A stretch of 64,000 bases of DNA from Xanthomonas bromi. Lineage in GTDB: Bacteria; Pseudomonadota; Gammaproteobacteria; Xanthomonadales; Xanthomonadaceae. Shown one piece after another: positions 1 to 8,703 of the stretch (its first letter is position 1; every line of letters begins with the position of its first letter). The stretch spans positions 1 to 64,000 of the forward strand of contig NZ_FLTX01000039.1 in the NCBI RefSeq assembly GCF_900092025.1, in the 5' to 3' direction. Both the position numbers and the translations under genes were made by a program. Under the pieces are notes generated by a model. The model was given only the letters and a program-made list of their open reading frames with translations, was not told where the DNA came from and did not search any database.

Positions 1-46
1 AATGGAGCCTCTGGGATTCCCGGGGCGGTTCAAGGTATCAAACCCC

Positions 47-1564
47 GTGCCAACACCTTATTTTTTGCGCCGCCCAGCTGGGCTCTATGTGCGCTTCTTC
101 GTCCCGACTGACCTTCAAGCTCTCATCGGCTCACGCTACCTTGTCCGTCCCGTTCGCTTGGCCCTTGGTGATGCTGCCCGTCTGGCCGTAGCTCGAACTG
201 CTGTGGCACTCTCGGAAGCATTCGATCGGATGCGGCAGGGAGCAAGCAGCGTGAAGGACGATTTGCTGAGCCAGGCTTTGGCCGCATTGCAAGGCAACGA
301 AGCTCGCCCTACACCATCAAGGTCGGTGGCGTGGAACTTTCTGCCAACGGTGCCGAGATCACGCCCGGCTGCTGGACGCACTGAAACACCTCCCCCTTCA
401 GCAACTGGCTCCTGTGAAAAGCACAGGACCGTTGCTGTCAGAGCGCGCCACCATCCACATCAGTGAGATGCGGCGTGTGGGGCGAAGCGCCAAAGACGTG
501 ATCGATACCGAACACAGCCCGGGTCTTTTTGTAGCGCTTGTTGGCGACAAACCGGTCGAGGACTACAAGACTGATGACGTCCGAAAGTTCCTGGATGCGC
601 TTGAGCACTACCCCAGCAACGTCACCAAGAACGCGGTGTTCGCCGGTCTCACCCCTGTCGAAATCCTGAACAAGGCGCGGCAAGGTTGTCACGAACTGCT
701 GAGCATGCGCACCAAGGAAAAGCATCGGGATCGTATTGCGTCCTTCTTCAACGCCTTGGCGAACGAAGACCTGATTGGCAAGGCGCCTCACAAAGCCATC
801 CTCAATCGCGCCAAGTCGCTCACCGATGAGCCGAGTCGTGATCCGTTACCCGGGCTGAGCTTGAAGCGCTACTTGAGGTGAATGCATTCACCTCTTGGGC
901 CAAGAAGTACCCGCACCGATGGTTCGGCACGCTGCTAGGATTTGCAACGGGTGCTCGGGTCAACGAAGTCGCTCAGCTCTATATTGACGACATCGGCAAG
1001 GTCGGCGATTTCTGGGGCGTGCATTTCCGAGGAACAAAGCCGGATCAGCGCTTGAAGAACTTTCACCCTTCCCGCTTTGTGCCCCTGCCCACATCTCTGA
1101 TCGAGGCTGGGTTCTTGGTCTATGTGGACGAGGTCAAGCGCGCAGGCTTTGAGCGGCTTTTCCCGCATTTGCCCTACAACGCCGAAAACGGCTATGGCGA
1201 CGCGCTAGGGGATCAGTTCCGTGCCTATGCGATCAAGCAAGGGCTGACCCAACGGCTCAAAAGCTTTCATTGCTTCCGACACACCTTGTCCAATTCATTG
1301 GTCAACGAGCATGGCGTCTCGCTTCCGATTTCCCAACAAATCACCGGGCACGAGTTGACGCTTCCGCCAGGCTTGAAGCATTACGTCGATCCGCCTTCCG
1401 TCCCCGCTCGCTTTTCAGCCATTGAACAGTTTGGCCCCACGCTTCCCCTGCCCGCTTACACGCCAGGGCAATTTGATCGTGCGTTCAAGCAGGTTCGGCA
1501 CATGGAACGACGACGCGAACAGGTGGCAAAGAAAAAGACGTCCAAGACGCGGGCCACAGGGTAA
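47..1564 (+). pseudogene. tyrosine-type site-specific integrase, frameshifted
   Basis: Phage/island integrase of the tyrosine recombinase family, broken into pieces. The N-terminal piece, from GTG 47 (or ATG 2), has a DUF6538-like start (YFLRRPAGLYVRFFVP). It moves to a second frame near 305 and a third near 356, recognisable by continuous protein-like sequence across frames. One T appears to be missing near 846, where PLPG would read as PFTRAE. The C-terminal half, from about 857, keeps the catalytic residues: Arg in GARVNEV, HCFRH (HxxR), GHEL and the nucleophile Tyr in KHYVD. The core-binding part lies at about 414-850. It marks the edge of an accessory region but should not be active as it stands. 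Confidence 0.85.
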
Positions 1565-1584
1565 AATTCGACTAAAGAAAGCTG

Positions 1585-1617
1585 AAAAAATGCCCCAACG
1601 CTGGAAGCGCTGAGGCA
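1585..1617 (-). terminator. Rho-independent terminator of the minus-strand pair
   Basis: Read on the minus strand, a stem GCCTCAGCGCT / AGCGTTGGGGC with a three-base loop is followed directly by six T. It lies 50 bases past the stop codon of the 1667-2167 gene and would end that transcript. Confidence 0.75.
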
Positions 1618-1666
1618 CCTTGGATAGAGAGCTTAGAGCGCTGCACAACAACATCAGATTTAGAGG

Positions 1667-2167
1667 TTAGCCGACGTTCTCTGGAGGACCTACGTCAACA
1701 ACCGGCATTTTGCCGCCACAGCTACCGTAGCAGCCGCCACCGATCAATACACCACCATTATTGCCGCCACCTGATCCAGCACTACCGCCGCCGCCCGAGC
1801 TACGACCGGTCGATGTCTGCTGCTGGATCTGCTCGGCCATTTCCTGAGCTTTTTTACCGCAAGGCTTTTCGATGTAGACCATACCACGACCGGTATACAT
1901 CAAAATCTTGACTGTATAGGACACATACCCTTTATAAGAGTTGGCCACCCAGTTACTCTCACCCAGCACTCGTGATGCAGAAGTATCAAGCTTCTTCATG
2001 AATGCTGCGTTGGCTGGGTTTGAATAATCGCTAAACTTGGGCAGATCGGTCAAACTAACCTGGATGGGCGGCAGTGGCGGCATCGGCAATTCAGAGCACG
2101 CAATCGCAACGCCCACCAAGCCACTCAAGGACAAAACAGCAATACCAACCCTTTTTGCAATTCCCAT
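1667..2167 (-). CDS. putative small lipoprotein with Gly-rich C-terminus
   Basis: 166 aa protein of unknown function. The N-terminus has a charged start (MGIAKR), a hydrophobic segment at about residues 7-23 and a possible lipobox (AIAC, Cys24), so export and possibly lipidation are inferred. The middle part has no motif I recognise. Residues about 123-150 are a Gly/Ser/Asn-rich stretch ending near GGGCYGSCGG, with a CxxxC pair. It lies 32 bases downstream of the 2200-2955 gene and probably shares its transcript, which ends at the terminator at 1585-1617. The pair sits between a broken integrase and an insertion sequence, so it is likely island cargo. Confidence 0.6.
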   Translation of the reverse strand: MGIAKRVGIAVLSLSGLVGVAIACSELPMPPLPPIQVSLTDLPKFSDYSNPANAAFMKKLDTSASRVLGESNWVANSYKGYVSYTVKILMYTGRGMVYIEKPCGKKAQEMAEQIQQQTSTGRSSGGGGSAGSGGGNNGGVLIGGGCYGSCGGKMPVVDVGPPENVG

Positions 2168-2199
2168 TTCAACTCACTCCTTGATAAAACAACAGAAAA

Positions 2200-2955
2200 C
2201 TATTGCCCCCCGATGGGACGTTTATCCAAAACCGGCGCGACGCCGTGCTTAGAAATATAGATTTGATTTATTGCCTGATTCAGGCGCAAAGCCTCAGATT
2301 CGCCAAGCATTTTCTGCTCGGCCGTAAGGGGCTTTGCCATCATGACTTCTCTGGTTATTCCCGCTCGAGAATCGCCACGCATTTCCGCCACACGCGACAC
2401 CGCATAGGCCGCCACAGGATCGCCATTGGCACTTCCCCCCTGATAAGACGCAAGCATATTCAGTGCGAAAAGGTTGCCTTCCGCTCCTGCATCCACAAGA
2501 CGTTGTTGAGCTTTTGGATCGGCTGGCAGCAGCCTCGCGTCAAGCATCGCTTGTGCCGCTATGTCACCTGCCTCGGCAGCTTGCTTGAGAAGCGCCTCTG
2601 GAGCCAGCATATAAGCTTCTAGCTGCTTCTCGTTTGGATAGCCATGTCGGTCGAGCCACTTTTGCTCGGCTTTGCTTTCGGCAAATCCTGGATCGTTCTC
2701 GAAACTCATTCCATCGCGTGTGCGAGGAATTTCAGGAAACGGGTGTCTAACGTTCGATGCCGATGACTGAGTAAGCCGCTGGATAGATGCAGCCAAGCCG
2801 GAGGAACCGGACATTTTTTCAGTCGAAGATTTATTCTTTTCTGAGCTTACTTCCTGCTGAGGGGCTTCATTTTTTCTAGCCTCCTGCATCCAAACAATGC
2901 CACCCACAACAACAGCTAAAACAAGGGCACTAAGCCCAACTGCTTTATTACTCAT
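2200..2955 (-). CDS. membrane-anchored protein with Sel1-like helical repeats
   Basis: 251 aa. One N-terminal membrane segment or uncleaved signal at about residues 5-23, then a charged Lys/Ser/Glu linker to about residue 50. From about residue 120 the pattern resembles Sel1/TPR-type repeats: ALLKQAAEAGDIAAQAML and then RLVDAGAEGNLFALNML. These repeats usually mediate protein contacts; no catalytic motif is visible. It is the first gene of a two-gene minus-strand unit with the lipoprotein gene. Its partner and role are unknown. Confidence 0.6.
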   Translation of the reverse strand: MSNKAVGLSALVLAVVVGGIVWMQEARKNEAPQQEVSSEKNKSSTEKMSGSSGLAASIQRLTQSSASNVRHPFPEIPRTRDGMSFENDPGFAESKAEQKWLDRHGYPNEKQLEAYMLAPEALLKQAAEAGDIAAQAMLDARLLPADPKAQQRLVDAGAEGNLFALNMLASYQGGSANGDPVAAYAVSRVAEMRGDSRAGITREVMMAKPLTAEQKMLGESEALRLNQAINQIYISKHGVAPVLDKRPIGGQ

Positions 2956-3356
2956 GACGACCTTGGAGTATTCCCGTTACAATTGCACCGCGTGCAGGCC
3001 CCTTTCCTGTGCAAATGCTGCTGCCGCGCTCGCTTGATGTCAATCAGCGTTTCACGCACTTTGCGAAGATTGGTTGCGAATAACGAAGTCAAGATTGAAC
3101 TGCCTTTTACCCTCTACAATCCCATTCATCCGATCGCTCACAAGGGCTTGTACGCTTAATAGCGTTTAGGTCACTGATGTTGGACGACTACATACGCCAA
3201 GCAAGTGGACGCTGATACCAAATAAACTGGACGAAGCTATGAGTCAAACTGGACGGCGGCGTCATTTAGGCTGGACTATTGTGAATTGGCAAAAGTCAGC
3301 GCAACTAGGCAAAGAGGATGCAACTCGCACAGCACTGCTGGTCAGCGGCAGCGCCT
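2956..3356. other. gene-free stretch between island genes and IS
   Basis: No convincing gene. It should hold the promoter of the minus-strand pair in its left part. The right part contains a series of short TGGAC repeats that may be the end of a lost element. Reading frames that cross into the IS have no recognisable homology. Confidence 0.4.
3178..3276. repeat. spaced TGGAC repeats, possible IS21-type end remnant
   Basis: The motif (C/G/T)TGGAC occurs five times within about 100 bases (near 3179, 3205, 3238, 3249 and 3271). Multiple spaced terminal repeats of this kind occur at the ends of IS21-family elements. No istA/istB gene is present, so at most a remnant end is left. Weak evidence. 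Confidence 0.3.
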
Positions 3357-3425
3357 GGGTAATCCCCCGCCGAATAGCAGACGTCAGAAGTGGAATTTTC
3401 TCGTCATCTGACCCGAGGAGGTTCC

Positions 3426-3692
3426 ATGAAGAAGTCCCGCTTTACCGACAGCCAGATCATCGCCGTGCTCAAGCAGGCCCAGGCAGGCACACCCGTGCCA
3501 GAGTTGTGCCGCGAGCACGGCATCAGCTCGGCAACGTTCTACAAATGGCGCAGCAAGTTCGGCAGCATGGACGCCTCGTTGATGGCCCAGCTCAAGGAGC
3601 AGCAGGATGAGAATCGGCGGTTGAAGAAGATGTACGCCGACGCCCAGCTCAGTGCCGACCTGCTGAAGGAGGCGATGGCAAAAAAATGGTGA
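3426..3692 (+). CDS. IS3-family transposase OrfA
   Basis: 88 aa DNA-binding half of the transposase. An N-terminal helix-turn-helix of the IS3 type (FTDSQIIAVLKQAQAG, then CREHGISSATFYKWRSKFG) is followed by a leucine-zipper-like segment (LKEQQDENRRLKKMY). ATG 3426 is preceded by GAGGAGG, a good ribosome site, so it is preferred over the in-frame ATG at 3390. The end overlaps orfB by 7 bases at the run of seven A (3680-3686), the usual site for -1 frameshifting to make the OrfAB fusion. Confidence 0.9.
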   Translation: MKKSRFTDSQIIAVLKQAQAGTPVPELCREHGISSATFYKWRSKFGSMDASLMAQLKEQQDENRRLKKMYADAQLSADLLKEAMAKKW

Positions 3693-4513
3693 GGCCATCT
3701 CAACGCCGGGAGATGACCCGATGGGCGGTGGAAGGCGGGCGAGCCACGATCCGGCATGCGTGCAGGACCTTCGAAGTGAGCGAGACCTGCTTTCGCTACC
3801 AAGCCAAGGCGAACGAAGACAATGCCCGGATCGCCGACTGGCTGATCCGACTGACCACGGCTTACCGCGACTGGGGCTTCGGGCTATGTTTCCTGCATCT
3901 GCGCAACGTGAAAGGCTTCGGCTGGAACCACAAGCGCGTGTATCGCATCTACCGCGAACTGGAATTGAACCTGCGCATCAAGCCGAAGAAGCGGCTGGTG
4001 CGGGAGAAGCCCGAGCCACTCTCGGTGCCAGAGACGATCAACCAGGTCTGGTCGATGGACTTCATGCACGACCAACTCAGCGACGGCCGCAGCTTCCAGC
4101 TGTTCAATGTGCTAGACGACTTCAACCGCCAGGTGCTAGGGATCGAGGTCGACCTGTCGCTGCCTTCGGCACGCGTGATCCGTTCACTGGAGCAGATCAT
4201 CGAGTGGCGTGGCAAGCCGGGCGCCATTCGCTGCGATAACGGCCCCGAATACATCAGCCGTGCGCTTCTGAACTGGGCGCAGCAGCAAGGCATCCGGATC
4301 GAGCATATACAGCCTGGCAAGCCCCAGCAGAACGCCTACATCGAGCGTTACAACCGCACCGTCCGATACGCCTGGCTGGCACGCACCCTGTTCGACAACA
4401 TCGAACAGGTGCAGAACACAGCCACGCGCTGGCGATGGTCCTACAACCACGAGCGCCCCAACATGGCGCTTGGCGGCATCACGCCAATGCAGAAATTGGC
4501 ATTGGCTGCTTAG
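3686..4513 (+). CDS. IS3-family transposase OrfB (DDE integrase domain)
   Basis: 275 aa catalytic half. An N-terminal HTH_21-like part (TTAYRDWGFGLCFLHL) is followed by the rve integrase core with the DDE residues in VWSMDFMHD, RCDNGPEY and NAYIERYNR. The frame is intact from end to end, so the element may still be active. It is probably made as a fusion with OrfA through -1 frameshifting at the A7 run and as a free protein from ATG 3686. It sits just upstream of the rhizobitoxine-like operon and may have helped move or bound it. Confidence 0.92.
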   Translation: MVRPSQRREMTRWAVEGGRATIRHACRTFEVSETCFRYQAKANEDNARIADWLIRLTTAYRDWGFGLCFLHLRNVKGFGWNHKRVYRIYRELELNLRIKPKKRLVREKPEPLSVPETINQVWSMDFMHDQLSDGRSFQLFNVLDDFNRQVLGIEVDLSLPSARVIRSLEQIIEWRGKPGAIRCDNGPEYISRALLNWAQQQGIRIEHIQPGKPQQNAYIERYNRTVRYAWLARTLFDNIEQVQNTATRWRWSYNHERPNMALGGITPMQKLALAA

Positions 4514-4552
4514 CTCCACTTCTGGCGTCCGCTAAATGCGGGGGGATTACCC

Positions 4553-5160
4553 TGCCTTGCTGGACGGTGGAGGCCCGTATCTGGACCGGCTCAAGCACCG
4601 AGACCCCCGGGCCTGCGCCGACGCACCGCTGACCGAGACCGACGACTCGGCGAGGCGGCCGAACTCAACGTGAGCCGGCAAAGCGACGCCGATCGCGCGG
4701 TCGGAGTCGCCTTGCGCGTGGCCTGGGTGAGCTGCTTACTGACCTGCCCCACTCGCGCAAAAAGACACTGAACTTCTGCGCTTCGACATGAACACTCCTC
4801 AGGATCCGACTTGACCTATCGCAGGTTTTCATGATAACTGGATTGAAACCTGAGACCATTCCTAGATGAATATCTCAGCTGGAACCAGATAAAGATCAAC
4901 GATGATCGCGCCCCAAGCTTTATAGCTAAATTTCATGTGCGTTTCGGCTAAATTACCTTGCCTCAGCTCATGCGGCGCGTACTATCCAAACCGACAGATA
5001 AACCGTGGATCGTACAGCCACATAGATTATTATAAAAAATAAAATACAAAATAATAACGAAACCATCGTCGACCGACCAGCTTCGTTATCATCACTGATC
5101 ACAGGTTACGTGAAAGCGCTGCTTTATGCCCCCACAGTTTATAAATACTGAGACTTCCAC
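4553..5160. other. gene-free leader between the IS and the rtx-like operon
   Basis: 608 bases without a supported gene. The first 150 bases are GC-rich and can be read in frame with the left flank of the IS (ending ...DGGGPYLDRLKHRD and beyond), which hints at an ORF split by the insertion, but I do not recognise it. From about 4860 the DNA turns AT-rich, with an A/T run near 5027-5060, and should carry the operon promoter and a long leader. Confidence 0.45.
4958..4985 (+). promoter_or_regulatory. candidate sigma-70 promoter of the rtx-like operon
   Basis: TTGCCT (4958-4963), a 16-base spacer, then TACTAT (4980-4985); each hexamer matches the consensus in four of six bases. It would give a leader of about 170 bases before ATG 5161. 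It rests on consensus matching only, and the AT-rich tract downstream offers other possible -10 boxes. Confidence 0.3.
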
Positions 5161-6294
5161 ATGTGTTCAGAGAAATATTTCTTAATGACACCGGGTCCGT
5201 TGGCTTTGCGCGACGAAGTAAAATCACAGATGCAATTCGACATGGGCTCAAGAGACGAAAGCTTTAGGATCACGACTTCCTCGATGCGTAACCTTGCGAT
5301 CAACCTAGTCGAAGGGCAGGAGTCACATTCGGTCATCCCCATCCAAGGCAGTGGAACCTACGGCATCGAAGCAGCGCTGGCGACATTTATAAGTCAGTCC
5401 GACAAACCGCTTGTATGCATAAACGGTATTTATGGCGAGCGTATGCTGAAGATACTTCAGTTACGCGGAATACGGGCTGCCAGCATGAAGGTTCCTAGCG
5501 ACAAGCCGCTTTCGATCGCCGATATAGTGGAATATCTTGAAAAAGATCGCACGATCACCCACATCTGCTTCGTTCATTGCGAGACGACCACTGGTGTCAT
5601 TAATCCACTTAACGAAATCGTCAAGCTGGCCAAGCGATACGGAGTCGTTACGATCGTCGACGCAATGAGTTCTTTTGGCGCAATTGATATTAGTGTCAAA
5701 ATCTCCCCTGTCGACGTCCTTGTGACTTCAAGCAATAAGTGCATCGAAGGTCCGCCTGGCATTTCGTTAGTAATAGCCAAGCTGGCCATGCTGAAAAGAA
5801 AAAAGACACATCCGGTCAATTCTTTCGTTTTAGATGTTCGCGACCAGTGGAAAACCCTTGAGGAGACAGGAGAGTGGCGATCAACGCCTCCTACTCATGT
5901 GGTACAGGCATGCGCCAAGGCACTCGAACTGTTGACCCTTGAAAGTGTGGCCAACCGCAGAAAGCGGTACTGTTTGGTGCGAGAAGAGATCATTCGCGCA
6001 ACGGAGCGATACGCTGTTCCGTTACTAAGTGCGAGTGCGCGGTCTCCGGTGTGTCTGGCGCTCACTGCGAAGGGAGTGATTGATACCGAAGAGGATTTCA
6101 AGGAATTCTATCGGCATCTTGTCAGATACAACCTCTACATATATGCAAAATTCCACGTTCAAACGCGAAGCTTCAGAATCGGCTGCATCGGCGCAATCAA
6201 GCCGGCATGGATACTCATTCTGGCGAAGGCGTTTCGTGAGTTTTTTGAAGACCACAAACACCGCCTGGTAGAAGCGGCACTTGACAATCCTTAA
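5161..6294 (+). CDS. rtxA: class V aminotransferase, RtxA N-terminal part (serinol-forming)
   Basis: 377 aa PLP enzyme close in style to 2-aminoethylphosphonate-pyruvate transaminase (PhnW). The start TPGPLALRDEV, the QGSGTYGIEA loop, Asp167 in VDAMSSFGA (PLP ring) and Lys193 in SSNKCIEGPPG (Schiff base) are all present. In B. elkanii the N-terminal half of RtxA is such a domain and is thought to make serinol by transamination of dihydroxyacetone phosphate; that role is transferred here by context. Unlike that fusion protein, the gene stops here and the sulfhydrylase-like half follows 20 bases later. First gene of the operon; codon use is AT-richer than in the flanking chromosome. If the neighbours are ignored, a phosphonate transaminase is the alternative. 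Confidence 0.8.
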   Translation: MCSEKYFLMTPGPLALRDEVKSQMQFDMGSRDESFRITTSSMRNLAINLVEGQESHSVIPIQGSGTYGIEAALATFISQSDKPLVCINGIYGERMLKILQLRGIRAASMKVPSDKPLSIADIVEYLEKDRTITHICFVHCETTTGVINPLNEIVKLAKRYGVVTIVDAMSSFGAIDISVKISPVDVLVTSSNKCIEGPPGISLVIAKLAMLKRKKTHPVNSFVLDVRDQWKTLEETGEWRSTPPTHVVQACAKALELLTLESVANRRKRYCLVREEIIRATERYAVPLLSASARSPVCLALTAKGVIDTEEDFKEFYRHLVRYNLYIYAKFHVQTRSFRIGCIGAIKPAWILILAKAFREFFEDHKHRLVEAALDNP

Positions 6295-6314
6295 CTCGAA
6301 AGCGGAGCGGCCTA

Positions 6315-7637
6315 ATGTCATCTCGCACCCACGAAAAAAGCCTTTCGATGGAAACAGCCCTTCTGCATGCGGGTTATCGGCACGATCCAGCCACCAACGC
6401 TATTGCCGTTCCCATCTATCAGACCACGGCTTATGAACTCGATGATGATCTGGCCGCCGTCTCGGATATCTACAATGTCAAGCGCGACGGTTTTACCTAC
6501 ACGCGGATCATTAATCCAACCACCCGCGTCCTAGAGCGCCGGTACGCCCAAGTGGATAACGCAGCGGATGCGCTTGCCGTGGCTTCCGGACAAGCCGCCA
6601 CCTTTCTTGCGCTGATGAACTTGTGCAGTGGCCGACCAGGCGACAACGTGGTTACATCGAAGTATCTATACGGGAATTCCTGGAATTTGCTTTTTAATAC
6701 CTTCAAGCGCTTAGGGATTGAGGCAAGATCTGCTGACCCGCATGAACCAGAATCCTTCAAGCGGCAGATCGATGACAGGACCATCGCATTATTCGGCGAA
6801 GTCTTTTCTAATCCTTGCGTCATTCCGTTACCGGTATCGGAGCTTGCCGCGATTGGCAAGGCGCATGGCATTCCCCTCGTGGTTGACAACACGACGACGC
6901 CTCTTGTGTGCAGGCCCGGGGCGCTGGGCGCCGCAATCAGCGTTTACTCGGCAACCAAGTACATCTGTGGCCACGCCACCACACTGGGAGGACTGGTCGT
7001 CGACAATGGAAACTTTTCTTTTGATGATGCCTCCCGCTTCCCATTGCTAAATAGCCCTGACGAGGCGCATGGCGACATATGCTGGCGAGATGCTGTGCGC
7101 CTTCTGAATGACTTAGGGAACAGTGCTTATCTTTTGAAAGCACGTATGACTTGGCTTCGCGATACAGGCGCGGCGATCAGCCCATTCGCAAGCTTTCAGC
7201 TGATACAAGGTCTGGAAACACTAAGCCTGCGCATGAAGCGTCACTGCGAGAACGCTGCGTCGGTTGCCAGTTTCCTAGCAGGTCATCCCAAGGTCAGACG
7301 CGTTTCGTATCCTGGCCTTGCTACTGGACGCGACCGAGACGTCGTAGATGAACTGGTCGACGTGCAAGTCGGCTACGGCGCAATGATCGTGTTCGAGTTA
7401 GAAGATGAGGCTGCAGGCAGAAAATTCGTGCAGAACATCCGTCTCATGTATCACGTTTCAAATGTGGGAGATGCACGCACACTCGTGACGCATCCGGTCT
7501 CGACCACCCATACTACCGTCCCCAAAACTCAGCGTGAGGCAGCCGGAATATTTGATGGGTCGATCCGCCTTTGCGTCGGCATAGAGAACATTGACGACAT
7601 ACTTGATGATATAAAGCGCGGTCTTGATGCCGTTTAA
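6315..7637 (+). CDS. rtxA: O-acetylhomoserine sulfhydrylase-like PLP enzyme, RtxA C-terminal part
   Basis: 440 aa enzyme of the Cys/Met-metabolism gamma-family (MetY/MetZ-like). It has YTRIINPTTRVLE near residue 62, Asp191 in VVDNTTT and the PLP lysine Lys215 in SATKYICGH (usual form SLTKYIGGH). In B. elkanii the matching half of RtxA is proposed to join serinol to an activated homoserine, giving dihydrorhizobitoxine by gamma-replacement with an oxygen nucleophile. The MetA-like gene at 10285 can supply the acylhomoserine. The start follows GCGGAGCGG, a usable ribosome site. It forms a split RtxA with the gene before it: the two lengths add to about 817 aa. The alternative, a plain methionine-pathway sulfhydrylase, is less likely next to rtxC. 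Confidence 0.82.
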   Translation: MSSRTHEKSLSMETALLHAGYRHDPATNAIAVPIYQTTAYELDDDLAAVSDIYNVKRDGFTYTRIINPTTRVLERRYAQVDNAADALAVASGQAATFLALMNLCSGRPGDNVVTSKYLYGNSWNLLFNTFKRLGIEARSADPHEPESFKRQIDDRTIALFGEVFSNPCVIPLPVSELAAIGKAHGIPLVVDNTTTPLVCRPGALGAAISVYSATKYICGHATTLGGLVVDNGNFSFDDASRFPLLNSPDEAHGDICWRDAVRLLNDLGNSAYLLKARMTWLRDTGAAISPFASFQLIQGLETLSLRMKRHCENAASVASFLAGHPKVRRVSYPGLATGRDRDVVDELVDVQVGYGAMIVFELEDEAAGRKFVQNIRLMYHVSNVGDARTLVTHPVSTTHTTVPKTQREAAGIFDGSIRLCVGIENIDDILDDIKRGLDAV

Positions 7638-7662
7638 TGGCTAATTAGCCGGGAGAAGCATC

Positions 7663-8703
7663 ATGGAAAAAGAGAAAATTTGGGCGCTCAGAAATAAGCG
7701 ATTTGACACATTCCGTTTTTCTCGCGAAATCATGCGCGAGCTGTCTGACTTGCGTCCCGACAATATGACTGGCGCCTTATACATAATAAAGGACTATACA
7801 GTAATGGTGGCCTGCGCCGTTGCGACGGTGCAACTCAGCTGGTGGCTTTACCCATTGGCATTATTAATTATCGGCGCGCACCAGCGCGGTTTGACGACGA
7901 TCTCACACGACGCGGCGCACCGAATACTAGCAAAGAATAGACCATGGAACAATTTCCTCGGGACGACGTTCGCCGCTTATCCTATATTCCAGCGGCACTG
8001 GGCATATCGCGTGTCCCATGTCTATCTTCATCATCCGCACCTTGGTGATCCGGAGCAGGATCCCGACTTGAAGTTCTTTATCAAATCGGGGGTTTATACG
8101 GTTCGCGAGCCGCGCGAGTACAAATCCTTTATTCTCTGGAAAGCGATCTTCGGCGGGGCCACGTTTCGTTACTTGAGCTATCTTTGGAGCAACCGATTCT
8201 TTGTTTCGGGAGACAGAGAGAAGAGCGTCGATAAGTGGGGCGCCCTTATCGATTCTTACGGTTTCGCGGCATTCTGGATCGCGGTAGTCGCCGGCTTTAC
8301 CGCAGCGGACGCTCTACATCTTCTTGTGCTTTTTTGGCTAATCCCTTACCTCACCACGTTTCAGGTGTTGGGTTGGTTCACCGAGCTGGCTGAGCATTCG
8401 CCCATGTGTGAAAGCGAGGTGGAGAATGTTTATTTGACGAGAAATAGGAAGGGCGGATTCATAGAACGCTTATTGTTCGGCGTCAATTACGACGAGTACC
8501 ATCTTGAACACCATCTTTCGCCGGGCGTCCCATTCTGGCTATTAAAAAAAGCACAGAAAATCCGAATGCAAGATCCAATATATGCGAGTATCGGAAAATC
8601 CTGGGGAGGTCTATTTTCGCGCGGCCCGCAGGGGCAGCCAAGCGTGATCTCGCAATTGCTTGATCGGAACCGTCGCCTCTACGAAATTAGCCTGCATAAA
8701 TGA
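7663..8703 (+). CDS. rtxC: fatty-acid-desaturase-like dihydrorhizobitoxine desaturase
   Basis: 346 aa integral-membrane di-iron desaturase. The three histidine boxes are complete: HDAAH at residues 82-86, HVYLHH at 119-124 and HLEHH at 280-284. Hydrophobic segments lie at about 46-72 and 203-235. In B. elkanii RtxC has this fold and puts the 3,4-trans double bond into dihydrorhizobitoxine; the same step is inferred here because the gene follows both RtxA halves directly (25-base gap). A lipid desaturase would be the alternative, but no lipid gene is nearby. The stop overlaps the next start as ATGA, implying translational coupling. Confidence 0.83.
   Translation: MEKEKIWALRNKRFDTFRFSREIMRELSDLRPDNMTGALYIIKDYTVMVACAVATVQLSWWLYPLALLIIGAHQRGLTTISHDAAHRILAKNRPWNNFLGTTFAAYPIFQRHWAYRVSHVYLHHPHLGDPEQDPDLKFFIKSGVYTVREPREYKSFILWKAIFGGATFRYLSYLWSNRFFVSGDREKSVDKWGALIDSYGFAAFWIAVVAGFTAADALHLLVLFWLIPYLTTFQVLGWFTELAEHSPMCESEVENVYLTRNRKGGFIERLLFGVNYDEYHLEHHLSPGVPFWLLKKAQKIRMQDPIYASIGKSWGGLFSRGPQGQPSVISQLLDRNRRLYEISLHK

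Larger units (their letters stand above)
3357..4552 (+). mobile_element. intact IS3-family (IS407-like) insertion sequence
   Basis: About 1.2 kb element with imperfect terminal inverted repeats: left GGGTAATCCCCC followed by a region ending CAGAAGTGGA, and its complement at the right end (TCCACTTCTG ... GGATTACCC). It carries overlapping orfA and orfB joined at an A7 slippery run. No clear target duplication is seen at the inferred ends, so the exact ends may be off by a base or two. Confidence 0.85.

Noticed and set aside
1-60. possible tRNA 3' end or attachment site before the integrase
   Set aside because: The GGTTCAAGG-like bases cannot be folded into a tRNA arm and no second copy was found at the other border.
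4935-5110. PIP-box-like TTCG motifs before the rtx-like operon
   Set aside because: TTCGG at about 4942 and TTCGT near 5083 have no second TTCGB at 15 bases, so HrpX control is not supported.
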